Shown: positions 52,016 through 61,311 of the stretch, piece after piece | Layout: the number at the start of each line of letters is the position of its first letter | Numbering within the stretch: position 1 is the stretch's first letter | Source: an uncultured Selenomonadales bacterium | GTDB lineage: Bacteria > Bacillota > Negativicutes > Selenomonadales > Selenomonadaceae | DNA: 64,000 nucleotides | Direction: 5' to 3' | NCBI GenBank assembly: GCA_900321035.1 | Contig: ONUH01000005.1 | Span: forward strand, 60,953 to 124,952 | Notes under the pieces: model-generated | Told to the model about the DNA's origin: nothing | Seen by the model: the letters and a program-made list of their open reading frames with translations, nothing else | Databases searched by the model: none | Made by a program: the position numbers and the translations under genes

Positions 52016-52770
52016 CCATTACGTTTTCAAGAGCTCATTTGACGGCTTCGCCGGTCCTCGCAAGGCGGCGGATGAGGTGTCATTGAGGTTTCGCTGACGT
52101 TAAGCGTTGCGTCATTCCACCTCATCCGTCAGCTTCGCTGACACCTTCCCCTCGAAGGGGAAGGCAAGGAGCGGCGATCCCCGCAACATGCCACTGGCAC
52201 GTTAGTTACGCCCGGAGAGGAAGGCTCAATTACAGGAATTACGTCTGCGCCGCGGAACCAAAACCCGCAAAAATGGGCTAAAGTTGAAGTTTCCAAGAGG
52301 CAGAATCGCGGGATGAACGAATCCTAAAGATATTCTTTCCTTTCACCGCGGATTCCCGGCTCCGCAGAGCCTTAAGGAGGGTTCCAATGGGAGGAACGCC
52401 CTTTGCAGGGCGTAACAGTCCACTGGACTGTTACGAGGGGCGGCGCCCCTGGTATAATTTCACAATGATGAATCATCGTACAAGTTACTGTCATAATCTT
52501 TCGCTAAAGAAATTCTCTTTGTAACGTAACGCTTACATTGCCGTTACGTTACAACACCTCGCCCACCGGCTACGCCGGTCCCCGCAAAGGGAAGGCCGAG
52601 GCGGCGGGTGGCAGATTCCGTCAGCTTTTTCTGAGTCATTCTTTCAGCCGACGGTAAAAAATCATGGAGGCGCGGAAGCGCAAATTTACTTGTCATCTTT
52701 TGCCCTTTTTCTTTGCCATGTGTTATAATAAAAGATACGATTACAGACAATACGCAACGGGGTGGACCCT
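52016..52770. repeat. Repeat-dense non-coding stretch before rel
   Basis: No gene is supported in about 750 bases. Visible units: CGGATGAGGTG...CACCTCATCCG near 52067-52130; a CGTCAGCTTCGCTGAC / GCCACTGGCACGTT element near 52127-52230 that shares words with 27495-27618; a GGCGTAACAGTCCACTGGAC palindrome near 52419-52436 with flanking GCCC/GGGC hairpins; GTAACGTAACG/CGTTACGTTAC at 52521-52552; and an ACCGGCTACGCCGGT hairpin near 52565-52580. It looks like several nested intergenic repeats inserted over time. Confidence 0.6.
52700..52729 (+). promoter_or_regulatory. rel promoter
   Basis: TTGCCC (52700-52705) and a perfect TATAAT (52724-52729), spacer 18, 42 bases before the start codon. Confidence 0.6.
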
Positions 52771-55017
52771 ATGACGAAGCCAAAACCGATTACGATAGAC
52801 GATATAGTTTCCGAGGTCAAACACACGCAGCCGGGCGCGAATGTGGAGTTGATCTCCAATGCCTATGAGCTGGCGCGGGAAGCGCATGAGGGACAGAAGC
52901 GCGCGTCCGGCGAGGAGTACATCATTCACCCGCTGAACGTGGCTTATATCCTTTCGGATATGCACCTCGACGAGGCGGCGATTTCGGCGGCGCTGCTGCA
53001 TGATGTGGTGGAGGATACGACCTTCACCATCGAGGAGATGCAGGAGAAGTTCGGCGACGAGGTCGCGATGCTGATTGACGGCGTGACGAAGCTCGGCAAG
53101 ATTGAATACAAATCAAAGGAAGAGCAACAGCTGGAGAATTATCGCAAGCTGTTTTTGGCGATGGCGAAGGATTTGCGCGTCATCCTCATCAAGTTGGCGG
53201 ACCGGCTGCACAATATGCGGACGCTGAAATATATGCGTGCGGACAAGCAGAAACGCATCGCCCGTGAGACCATCGAGATTTACGCGCCGCTGGCGAACCG
53301 ACTCGGTATTTCGAATATCAAGTGCGAGCTGGAAGATCTGTGCCTCCGCTATTTGGAGCCGGAAATCTATTACGATCTCGTGGAGAACGTGAAGCAGAAG
53401 CGGCAGGAGCGGCAGGCCTTCATCGACGATGCGATGGCGCAGCTTCGCGAGAAGCTTGTTTCCGCCGGCATGAAGGCGGAGATTCGCGGCCGCGCCAAGC
53501 ATTTTTACAGCATTTACCGAAAGATGCGTCGTGACAACAAGGATATCAGCGAGATTTACGACCTGTCCGCCGTGCGCGTGCTGGTGGAGACCGAGTCCGA
53601 ATGCTACGGCGTGCTCGGCCTGATCCATGCGATGTGGAAGCCGATGCCGGGCCGGTTCAAGGATTATATCGCGATGCCTAAGTCCAACGGCTACCAGTCG
53701 CTCCATACGACGGTGATGACCCGCGGCTATCCGCTGGAAATCCAGATTCGTACGTTCGCGATGCATCAGGTGTCCGAGTATGGTTTCGCCGCCCACTGGA
53801 AATACAAGGAGACGGGGAAAAGCACCAACGCCGCAAATGCTTACGACCAAAAAATGTCGTGGCTCCGGCAGATGGTGAATCTCCAGCAGGAGCTCGCCGA
53901 TCCGCGGGAGTACGTCGAGGCGCTGAAAGTGGACGTGTTCGCGGACGAGGTATTCGTCTTCACGCCGCGGGGGGACGTCATCGGCCTGCCGAAGGGCTCG
54001 ATTCCCCTGGATTTCGCTTACCGCATCCATACAGAGGTTGGCCATCACTGCGTCGGCGCGAAGGTCAACGGCAAGCTCGTCCCTCTCGAATACAAACTGA
54101 AAAACGGCGACATCGTTTCCATCATCACGAACAAGGCGAACAACGGTCCGTCCCGTGATTGGCTGAATATCGTCGCGTCGTCGGAGACGCGGAACAAGAT
54201 CCGCTCGTGGTTCAAGAAGGCGACGCGGGAGGAGAATATCGAGCGCGGGCGCGAGCTGATTGAAAAAGAAGCGAAGCGGCTGGGCTACGAGCCGAAGGAG
54301 CTTTTGAAGAACGACCGCCTGACGCAGGTGGCGAAGAAGTTCAACGTCAACACGGAGGACGATCTCCTGGCGTCACTGGGCTTCGGCGGCGTCACGGTCA
54401 ACGGCATCCTGACGAAGTTGATCGACCTGCATAAGCAGGAATTGAAAGAAAACACCGCGCCGGACGTTTCCAAGCTGCTTTCCGAGCTGAAGCCGCAGCA
54501 GGGCGAGGTCAAGAAGTCCAGCCACGGCGTGCTCGTAGAGGGCGAGGCGGGGATTCTCGTCCACCTTGCGCGCTGCTGCAACCCGATTCCCGGCGATCCC
54601 ATCGTGGGCTTTGTGACGCGGGGACGCGGCGTCTCGGTGCATCGGGCGGACTGCACGAATATTTTCCACGATGCGGGCGATTATTCCCGCGCGCTGGAAG
54701 TGGATTGGGACATCGGGCTCGACAAGGATTACACGGTGCAGATTGTCATTACCTGTAACGACAGGAGCGGCATGCTGACGAATCTTTTGGCGGTCACGTC
54801 CGAGATGAAGGTCAATATCAGCTCCATTAACGCGAAACCGAATCGGAACAACAAGACCTCGACGGTGGTCATGGGGCTTGAAGTCAAGAACGCCCAGCAG
54901 GTTGCGCAGATCATGACGAAGTTCCGCCGCCTGAAGGACGTTTACAGCGTCAGCCGTACGATGCCCGCGAAGATGAAAGAGGTGCACGGGCTGGAAGAAA
55001 GGGAAGGGGAGGAATAA
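52771..55017 (+). CDS. rel: Bifunctional (p)ppGpp synthetase/hydrolase
   Basis: A 748-residue Rel protein controlling the stringent response. HD hydrolase domain (HEGQKRASGEEYIIHPLNVA, LLHDVVEDTTFT), synthetase domain (GRAKHFYSIYRKM, YDLSAVRVLVE, RFKDYIAMPKSNGYQSLHTT), TGS (VFVFTPRGDVIGLPKGSIPL), helical and CC regions (ARCCNPIPGDPIVGF) and a C-terminal ACT domain. Hydrolase and synthetase residues are both present, so it should be bifunctional. ATG 52771 is better placed than GTG 52762 behind ACGGGG. Confidence 0.96.
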   Translation: MTKPKPITIDDIVSEVKHTQPGANVELISNAYELAREAHEGQKRASGEEYIIHPLNVAYILSDMHLDEAAISAALLHDVVEDTTFTIEEMQEKFGDEVAMLIDGVTKLGKIEYKSKEEQQLENYRKLFLAMAKDLRVILIKLADRLHNMRTLKYMRADKQKRIARETIEIYAPLANRLGISNIKCELEDLCLRYLEPEIYYDLVENVKQKRQERQAFIDDAMAQLREKLVSAGMKAEIRGRAKHFYSIYRKMRRDNKDISEIYDLSAVRVLVETESECYGVLGLIHAMWKPMPGRFKDYIAMPKSNGYQSLHTTVMTRGYPLEIQIRTFAMHQVSEYGFAAHWKYKETGKSTNAANAYDQKMSWLRQMVNLQQELADPREYVEALKVDVFADEVFVFTPRGDVIGLPKGSIPLDFAYRIHTEVGHHCVGAKVNGKLVPLEYKLKNGDIVSIITNKANNGPSRDWLNIVASSETRNKIRSWFKKATREENIERGRELIEKEAKRLGYEPKELLKNDRLTQVAKKFNVNTEDDLLASLGFGGVTVNGILTKLIDLHKQELKENTAPDVSKLLSELKPQQGEVKKSSHGVLVEGEAGILVHLARCCNPIPGDPIVGFVTRGRGVSVHRADCTNIFHDAGDYSRALEVDWDIGLDKDYTVQIVITCNDRSGMLTNLLAVTSEMKVNISSINAKPNRNNKTSTVVMGLEVKNAQQVAQIMTKFRRLKDVYSVSRTMPAKMKEVHGLEEREGEE

Positions 55018-55646
55018 TGGGAAAGCTGACAATCCGGTCGTTTGCGGTTATGCCGTTCGACGAGAATTGCTATGTCGTTTCTGACGATACGGGCGAGGGC
55101 GTCGTCATCGACCCTGGCGGAATGGCAAAGGAGATTCTGGCGTACATCCGGGAAAAGAAGCTCTCCATTCAGGCGGTGCTCGATACCCACGGCCATTGCG
55201 ACCATATCGGCGCGAACGACGCCGTCCGCGACGAGACGGGGGCGCCGCTCTATATTCACAAAGCGGACGCGCCGATGCTTTCCGATATGCGGCTGAATTT
55301 GTCCGCGTTCATGGGCTTCAAGGCGCTTTCCCGCCCGGCGGAGCATCTGCTTTCGGAGGGCGACAAGATTTCCTTCGGGCAGTCCGAGCTGGAGGTCATC
55401 CATACCCCTGGTCACACGGTGGGCGGCGTCTGCTTCGTCGGCGACGGCGTCGTGTTCACCGGGGACACGCTTTTCGCCGGGTCCATCGGCAGGAGCGATT
55501 TTCCCGGCGGTTCGGAGGTCGAGCTGATCGGGAATATCAAGAAAAAGCTGCTCGCACTGCCGGACGAGATGAAGGTCTATTCCGGGCACGGTCCGTCTTC
55601 TGAGATTGGCTGGGAGCGGCAGTGTAACCCGTACTTGCAGTGGTGA
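55017..55646 (+). CDS. MBL-fold metallo-hydrolase (glyoxalase II-like)
   Basis: A 209-residue metallo-beta-lactamase-fold hydrolase with the dinuclear metal motif THGHCDHIG, then HTPGHTVGG, FTGDTLFAGSIGR and SGHGP. This is the small YcbL-type branch; its substrate is unknown. The start overlaps the last base of the rel stop. The same neighbour is common after rel in Firmicutes. Confidence 0.9.
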   Translation: MGKLTIRSFAVMPFDENCYVVSDDTGEGVVIDPGGMAKEILAYIREKKLSIQAVLDTHGHCDHIGANDAVRDETGAPLYIHKADAPMLSDMRLNLSAFMGFKALSRPAEHLLSEGDKISFGQSELEVIHTPGHTVGGVCFVGDGVVFTGDTLFAGSIGRSDFPGGSEVELIGNIKKKLLALPDEMKVYSGHGPSSEIGWERQCNPYLQW

Positions 55647-55678
55647 TTTGAGATCTTTGCCGAAAGGAGGGAAGCCGC

Positions 55679-57010
55679 GTGGAGCAAGCTTCGCTTTTTC
55701 AGACGTCGGATCGGGAGACGCAGCCGCTGGCCGCGCGGCTTCGCCCGCAGACGCTTTCGGAATTTGTCGGCCAAAAGCATTTGATCGGTGAGGGAAAGGT
55801 GCTCCGCCGCCTCATTGAGAGCGACCGGATTGCCTCGATGATTTTCTGGGGGCCGCCGGGCGTCGGTAAGACGACGCTGGCGCGCATTATCGCCGTGCAC
55901 ACGAAGTCGTCGTTCATTGACTTTTCTGCTGTGACCAGCGGCATCAAGGAGATTCGCGGCGTCATGCAGCAGGCGGAGGAAAACCGCCGCTACGGCGACC
56001 GCACCATCGTATTCGTAGATGAAATCCACCGTTTCAACAAGGCGCAGCAGGATGCGTTTCTGCCCTTCGTCGAGAAGGGCAGCATCATTTTGATCGGCGC
56101 GACGACGGAAAACCCGTCCTTCGAGGTCAACGGCGCGCTTTTGTCCCGATGCAAGGTCTTCGTGCTGCAGCCGCTTTCGACGGAAGACGTCGTTTCGCTG
56201 CTCTCGCGGGCGCTCACTGACGAGCGCGGCTTCGGCGGGCAGAAAATCAAGATCGCGCCGGAGCATTTGGAAGTCATCGCGGGCTTTGCGAACGGCGATG
56301 CGCGTTCCGCCCTTTCCACGCTCGAGATGGTCGTACTGAACGGCGAGGAGAAAAAGGGTACGATCACGGTCACGAAGGAAATCCTGGAGCAGTGCATATC
56401 CCGGAAGTCGCTGCTGTACGACAAGAAGGGCGAGGAGCATTACAATCTGATTTCCGCGCTGCACAAGTCCATGCGGAACTCCGATCCCGACGCGGCGGTC
56501 TATTGGCTGGCGCGAATGCTGGAGGCGGGAGAGGACCCTCTTTACGTCGCGCGGCGCGTGACGCGCTTTGCCAGCGAGGACGTGGGACTTGCCGATCCCC
56601 GCGCGCTGGAGATTGCGGTGGCGGCGTATCAGGCGTGTCATTTTATCGGGATGCCGGAATGCTCGGTACATCTGACCGAGGCGGTGGTCTATCTCGCGAT
56701 GGCGCCGAAGTCCAACGCGATGGAGGTCGCCTATCTGACGGCGCGGGAGGACGCGCTCAAGGAAATCGACGAGCCGGTGCCGCTGGTGATACGAAACGCG
56801 CCCACAAAGCTGATGAAGGAACTCGGCTATGGAAAGGGCTATCAATACGCTCACGACACGCAGGAAAAAATCACGAACATGCAGTGCCTGCCCGATTCGC
56901 TGCTCGGAAGGGAATACTACCGGCCGACGGAGCAGGGCGTCGAGGGACGATTCAAGGCGCGTCTTGCGGAAATCAAGGAATGGAAGCGCGCCCACGGCGC
57001 GAAAATATGA
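55679..57010 (+). CDS. rarA: Replication-associated recombination protein A (MgsA/WRNIP1 family)
   Basis: A 443-residue clamp-loader-like AAA+ ATPase acting at stalled forks: PLAARLRPQTLSEFVGQKHL, Walker A WGPPGVGKTTLA, Walker B VFVDEIHRFNKAQQD, sensor IGATTENPSFEVN, and the C-terminal helical region (YWLARMLEAGEDPLYVARR, AYQACHFIGMPECSVHLTEA). The start is GTG 55679, eight bases after AAAGGAGG. A very strong terminator follows. Confidence 0.96.
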   Translation: MEQASLFQTSDRETQPLAARLRPQTLSEFVGQKHLIGEGKVLRRLIESDRIASMIFWGPPGVGKTTLARIIAVHTKSSFIDFSAVTSGIKEIRGVMQQAEENRRYGDRTIVFVDEIHRFNKAQQDAFLPFVEKGSIILIGATTENPSFEVNGALLSRCKVFVLQPLSTEDVVSLLSRALTDERGFGGQKIKIAPEHLEVIAGFANGDARSALSTLEMVVLNGEEKKGTITVTKEILEQCISRKSLLYDKKGEEHYNLISALHKSMRNSDPDAAVYWLARMLEAGEDPLYVARRVTRFASEDVGLADPRALEIAVAAYQACHFIGMPECSVHLTEAVVYLAMAPKSNAMEVAYLTAREDALKEIDEPVPLVIRNAPTKLMKELGYGKGYQYAHDTQEKITNMQCLPDSLLGREYYRPTEQGVEGRFKARLAEIKEWKRAHGAKI

Positions 57011-57037
57011 AAAGGCAGTTTTTTATATAGGGTAACG

Positions 57038-57074
57038 AAAAACTCCGCCGCACCTTTGGTGCGGCGGAGTTTTT
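57038..57074. terminator. rarA terminator (bidirectional)
   Basis: AAAAACTCCGCCGCACC and GGTGCGGCGGAGTTTTT are perfect complements around a three-base loop, between convergent genes. Confidence 0.93.
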
Positions 57075-57088
57075 GCGTGGTCCTGGTT

Positions 57089-58480
57089 TTATCCGATGCT
57101 TCCCAGCGATTGCAGGAGCAGTACGGTTAAAAGGATCGGCGCGATGAAACGGATCATGGTTTTGAACATTCCCTTTTGTCCAAAAGGTTCTCCGTTTTTC
57201 GTCGCTTCGTCGATGACGACGTCCGGCGTCAAGGCCCAGCCGATCAAAAGGCAGGTGCCGATTTCCACGACGGGCATCAAAAGACCGTTGCTTATGTAAT
57301 CCAGCACGTCGAGGACCTGCCCGACGGAACCGTTCGGCAGGGGAATCTCAAAATACAGGAGATTGTATCCGAAGCAAACGACGGCGCCGATGGCGAACGC
57401 GACGAGGCTCTCGATGACCGCGGCCTTCTTCCGGGAGACGGAAAGGCGTTCCATCATCGACGAAACGACGGCTTCCATGATGGAGATAGAGCTTGTCAAC
57501 GCGGCGAAAAAAGCCATGATGAAGAAGGCGGCGCCGACGACTGTGCCCGTGAAGCCCATCGAATGAAAGGTTTTTGGCATGGCGACGAACAGCAGCGACG
57601 GCCCGGAGGCGTTCATGCCCTCCTGGCCCATCAGCACGTAAATCGGCACCACGGTCATGAGTCCGGCCAGGATGGCGACGGCGGTGTCAAAGATGCCGAT
57701 CTGCCAAACGCTCGTGAAGATGTTGCCGCGGTCCTTGAAATAGGAGCCGTAGGTAATCATGATGCCCATCGCGACGCTGATGGAGAAGAAGAGCTGTCCC
57801 ATGGCGGCAAGCAGCACCGACATAAAGCCGCCGGCCGTCAGTCCGTCGAGATTTGGGATCAGATACACAGCCAGTCCGTCCATACCGGTCCGTGTGACCG
57901 TGCCGTCGTCGTAGCGAATCGTCAGCGAGAAGAGCGCGACGCCGATGACGATCAAGAGGAGCACCGGCATCAGGAGCTTGGAGAATTTTTCGATTCCGTC
58001 GTCAATCTCGCGATAGACGACGAAGAAGGTCAAGAAGAGGTAAAGCGCCATAAAGACCAAAGGCTCTGCCGTGCTCGTGATGTAGCCGGAGAAAAAGCCG
58101 TTTTCCGAAGCGGCGGCAACCTGTCCGGTCAGAAAGACGACGCAGTATTTCAGCACCCAGCCGCCAATCACGCAGTAATACGGCAAAATCAGGAACGGCA
58201 CGACGACGGCGAAAACGCCGATCCATTTCCATTTTTCGTGCAGCTTGCCGTAGGCCATCAGCGGGCTGCTTTTCGTCTTTCGCCCGATGGCGACCTCCGT
58301 GACCAGAAGCGTAAAGCCGAAGGTCACCAAAAGCGCGAGATAGACGGCGAGAAACAGACCGCCGCCGTTTTTCGCCGCGAGATAGGGGAACCGCCATAGG
58401 TTCCCGAGTCCGATGGCGCTGCCCGCCGCTGCGAGCACGAATCCGATCGATCCGGAAAAGGAGCTTCTTTTTTCGTCCAA
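57089..58480 (-). CDS. Sodium-dependent transporter, SNF/NSS family
   Basis: A roughly 463-residue LeuT-fold transporter, probably for amino acids. SIGFVLAAAGSAIGLGNLWR followed by FPYLAAKNGGGLFLAVYLAL is the family hallmark (sodium and substrate site in helix 1), and GQLFFSISVAMGIMITYGSY marks helix 6. No Met lies between the conserved region and ATG 58645; TTG 58480 (LDEKRSSFSGSIGF) gives the normal N-terminus, although its AAAGG site is 12-15 bases away. The longer frame would translate two leader hairpins, which argues against it. Confidence 0.88.
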   Translation of the reverse strand: MDEKRSSFSGSIGFVLAAAGSAIGLGNLWRFPYLAAKNGGGLFLAVYLALLVTFGFTLLVTEVAIGRKTKSSPLMAYGKLHEKWKWIGVFAVVVPFLILPYYCVIGGWVLKYCVVFLTGQVAAASENGFFSGYITSTAEPLVFMALYLFLTFFVVYREIDDGIEKFSKLLMPVLLLIVIGVALFSLTIRYDDGTVTRTGMDGLAVYLIPNLDGLTAGGFMSVLLAAMGQLFFSISVAMGIMITYGSYFKDRGNIFTSVWQIGIFDTAVAILAGLMTVVPIYVLMGQEGMNASGPSLLFVAMPKTFHSMGFTGTVVGAAFFIMAFFAALTSSISIMEAVVSSMMERLSVSRKKAAVIESLVAFAIGAVVCFGYNLLYFEIPLPNGSVGQVLDVLDYISNGLLMPVVEIGTCLLIGWALTPDVVIDEATKNGEPFGQKGMFKTMIRFIAPILLTVLLLQSLGSIG

Positions 58481-58497
58481 GGAAATCTCTGCCTTTC

Positions 58498-58595
58498 TTG
58501 AAGGAAACGCCGACAGACCGCGACTTGAGGTATTCGTCGTTTCCTTAATTAAAAGTCGGAGCGGGTAAGGAAAAAACTTCCGTCCTCGCTCCGGC
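58498..58595 (-). promoter_or_regulatory. Two-hairpin leader of the sodium-dependent transporter
   Basis: In the direction of transcription, GGAGCG (58592-58587) pairs with CGCTCC (58564-58559) around a T6 run, then AAGGAAACG (58546-58538) pairs with CGTTTCCTT (58509-58501), ending 21 bases before the start codon. The arrangement suggests attenuation or translational control; no known riboswitch class was recognised. Confidence 0.45.
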
Positions 58596-58713
58596 CTTGC
58601 TGTTGTTTGTATTTTTCGCTCGTGTATACAAAAAATCGGTTGCATTATATCACAAAATCTTGAATTGGGGAATCGCCCGGAAAAGATTGTAGGCGTCGCC
58701 GCATTTCTTTTTG

Positions 58714-58741
58714 TTGCCGAAAGAATAAATCATGTTATAAT
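58714..58741 (+). promoter_or_regulatory. Promoter of the cob operon
   Basis: TTGCCG (58714-58719) and a perfect TATAAT (58736-58741) with a 16-base spacer. The leader is only about 60 bases, too short for a cobalamin riboswitch. Confidence 0.6.
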
Positions 58742-58807
58742 TGAAGGCATAGTGCGACAAAATGAATGATGAGAATAATATGCGCGGATTCGGAGGACGA
58801 TAATCGC

Positions 58808-60340
58808 ATGGCAAAGACGATCATGATGCAGGGAACCAGTTCTCATGTGGGAAAGAGTATTCTCGTTACGGCGCTCTGCCGGATTTTTTATCAGGACGGC
58901 TTGCATGTCGTTCCGTTCAAGGCGCAGAATATGGCGCTGAATTCTTACGTCACGCGGGACGGGAAGGAAATGGGACGCGCGCAGGTGGCGCAGGCTGAGG
59001 CGGCAGGGCTTGCGCCGGAGGTCGATATGAACCCGGTGCTGCTGAAGCCGACGGGGCACGCCTCGTCGCAGGTGGTGCTGATGGGGAAGCCCATCGGCAA
59101 TATGTCGGCGAAGGAGTATCACAAAGGCTATTCGGTGAAGCTGTTCGATACGGTGAAGGAGGCGTTGGCGCGCCTCGATAAAGAATATGAAGTGATTGTC
59201 ATCGAGGGCGCGGGCAGTCCCGCCGAGGTGAACCTGCACGACAACGATATCGTGAATATGCGCGTGGCGCGTCATTTGCAGGCGCCGGTGCTGCTGATTG
59301 CCGACATCGACCGGGGCGGCGCGCTGGCGTCGCTGGTCGGCACGCTGGAGCTTTTAACGGAAGAAGAACGCGCGTTGGTCAAAGGCCTGATTATCAACAA
59401 GTTCCGTGGCGACGTTTCGCTCCTGCAGCCCGCCGTCGATTTCCTGGAGCAAAAGACGGGAAAACCCGTGCTGGGCATTATTCCGCATATCGATCACATG
59501 GGCATCGACGACGAGGATTCCGTTTCGCTGGAGGAAAAGCAGGAGAAACCGAAGGACGGCGACGTGAAAATCGCGGTGATCCGCACGCCGAAAATTTCCA
59601 ATTTCACGGATTTCGACTGCCTGTCGGGCGAGGAGGACGTCTCGCTTTACTATGCGCAGGACGCCGCATCAATCGGCGAGCCGGACCTGATCATGCTGCC
59701 TGGCAGCAAGAATACGACGGAGGATATGATGTATCTGCGTTCGTCGGGAATCGCGGCGGCGGTGAAGGACCGGGTGGCGAAAGGTACGCCGCTGATCGGT
59801 ATTTGCGGCGGCTATCAGATGCTCGGAAAGGAGATTCGCGACCCGCATCATACGGAATCGGAAAAGGACGGCACGGAAGGGCTCGGGTTGCTCGACATGA
59901 CGACGACGTTCAGCGAAGAGAAGCTGACGTCGCAGGTGGAGGCGGACTGCTCCGGCTGGCGGTTCATGGGTGAAGAAATATCCGCGAAGGGACTTCGCGG
60001 GTATGAGATTCACATGGGCGAGACAAAGTTTTTAGGCGAGGCCGACGCACACCCGCTGACGATTACGAAACGCGCCGACGCCTCTGTCAAGATTACCGAG
60101 GGGACCTGCCGTGCGGACGGGCTCGTTTTCGGCACCTATATCCATGGGATTTTCGACCATGACGAGTTCCGGCGCGCGGTGCTCAATACAATCCGCAAAC
60201 AGAAGGGGCTGCCCGCGCTGAAAAATACCCGGAACGTCCGCGCTGAAAAAGAGCGCAGCTACGACGCGTTGGCCGACGTGGTGCGCGCGCACCTTGACAT
60301 GGACAAGGTACGCGCGATTATGGGCATGGATGCGAAATGA
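58808..60340 (+). CDS. cobQ: Cobyric acid synthase
   Basis: Amidates adenosylcobyrinic a,c-diamide at four positions using glutamine and ATP. The 510-residue protein has an N-terminal dethiobiotin-synthetase-like ATPase (MMQGTSSHVGKSILVTALCR, AQNMALNSYVT, IEGAGSPAEVNL) and a C-terminal class I glutamine amidotransferase-like domain with LIGICGGYQMLG (catalytic Cys) and GTYIHGIFD. ATG 58808 follows CGGAGG. It is the first gene of a cobQ-cbiB-cobS-cobD-cobC operon. Confidence 0.96.
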   Translation: MAKTIMMQGTSSHVGKSILVTALCRIFYQDGLHVVPFKAQNMALNSYVTRDGKEMGRAQVAQAEAAGLAPEVDMNPVLLKPTGHASSQVVLMGKPIGNMSAKEYHKGYSVKLFDTVKEALARLDKEYEVIVIEGAGSPAEVNLHDNDIVNMRVARHLQAPVLLIADIDRGGALASLVGTLELLTEEERALVKGLIINKFRGDVSLLQPAVDFLEQKTGKPVLGIIPHIDHMGIDDEDSVSLEEKQEKPKDGDVKIAVIRTPKISNFTDFDCLSGEEDVSLYYAQDAASIGEPDLIMLPGSKNTTEDMMYLRSSGIAAAVKDRVAKGTPLIGICGGYQMLGKEIRDPHHTESEKDGTEGLGLLDMTTTFSEEKLTSQVEADCSGWRFMGEEISAKGLRGYEIHMGETKFLGEADAHPLTITKRADASVKITEGTCRADGLVFGTYIHGIFDHDEFRRAVLNTIRKQKGLPALKNTRNVRAEKERSYDALADVVRAHLDMDKVRAIMGMDAK

Positions 60341-61311
60341 TGATTGCGGTATTGGCGTTTGTTGTCGATTGCCTGATCGGCGATCCGCGGTCGCCCCTCC
60401 ATCCTGTCGTTTTAATGGGGAAGCTTATTTCCTTTTTTGAGGGACTGCTGTACAATGAGCGGGATTCGGAGCGGCAGAAGCTTTTTTGCGGCGCGGTCTT
60501 GATGGCTTGCGTTCTGTCGGTGTCGTACGGCGCGGCGGAGAGCGTTCTTCATTTTGCGGCGCGGTTTGGTAACGCGTATGTTTTCGCCGGCGTGCAGGCC
60601 GTTCTGCTGAGTTTCATGATTTCTCCGCGCAATTTAGCGGAGGCGGGCCGGGAAATTCGCGACTATTTATTGGAAGGAAATTTGGAAATGGCGCGTTTCA
60701 AGGTCGGCTGGATTGTCGGCCGGGACACGGATAACCTGACGGAGGGCGAAGCGACGCGCGCGACGGTGGAGACGATTTCGGAAAATATCGTGGACGGCAT
60801 CATTTCGCCGCTGTTCTATTTTTTTATCGGCGGACTGCCGCTGGCGGTGGCTTACCGCGCGGCGAACACGATGGATTCGATGATCGGCTATAAGAACGAC
60901 AAGTATCTTTTCTTCGGGCGCGCGGCGGCGCTGGCGGACGACGTTTGGAATTATATTCCCGCGCGCCTGACGGGACTGATGCTCGTGGCGGCGGCGTTTT
61001 TGCTGGGGTTCGACTGGCGCGGCGCATGGAAGATGATGCGCAGGGATGCTGCAAAGCATCCAAGCCCCAACGGCGGCTGGACGGAATCGACGGTAGCGGG
61101 CGCGCTGGGCATCCGGCTGGGCGGCCTCAATTATTATTTCGGCAAGCCGTCTTTCCGCACGTATATGGGAGACCCCGTACATGCGCTTGAGGCGAACCAT
61201 ATTTCGTTGGCGATCCGCATGATGTATACGGTGACCGTGATGTTTCTCGCGTTGATGCTGGCGGCCTCATGGCTGCTCGGCGGATCTGTGCCGGGAGGAC
61301 TTATGTTATGA
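60337..61311 (+). CDS. cbiB: Adenosylcobinamide-phosphate synthase
   Basis: A 324-residue membrane protein attaching aminopropanol phosphate to cobyric acid. Signatures: DCLIGDPRSPLHPVVLMGKL, VGRDTDNLTEGEATRATVET, ENIVDGIISPLFYF, RAANTMDSMIGYKNDKY and HPSPNGGWTESTVAGALGIR. It overlaps the cobQ stop by four bases (ATGA) and overlaps cobS likewise at its 3' end. Confidence 0.96.
   Translation: MMIAVLAFVVDCLIGDPRSPLHPVVLMGKLISFFEGLLYNERDSERQKLFCGAVLMACVLSVSYGAAESVLHFAARFGNAYVFAGVQAVLLSFMISPRNLAEAGREIRDYLLEGNLEMARFKVGWIVGRDTDNLTEGEATRATVETISENIVDGIISPLFYFFIGGLPLAVAYRAANTMDSMIGYKNDKYLFFGRAAALADDVWNYIPARLTGLMLVAAAFLLGFDWRGAWKMMRRDAAKHPSPNGGWTESTVAGALGIRLGGLNYYFGKPSFRTYMGDPVHALEANHISLAIRMMYTVTVMFLALMLAASWLLGGSVPGGLML

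Noticed and set aside
58481..58645. N-terminal extension of the sodium-dependent transporter from ATG 58645
   Set aside because: The extra 55 residues are basic, not conserved in character, and are encoded by two leader hairpins; TTG 58480 gives the standard N-terminus.
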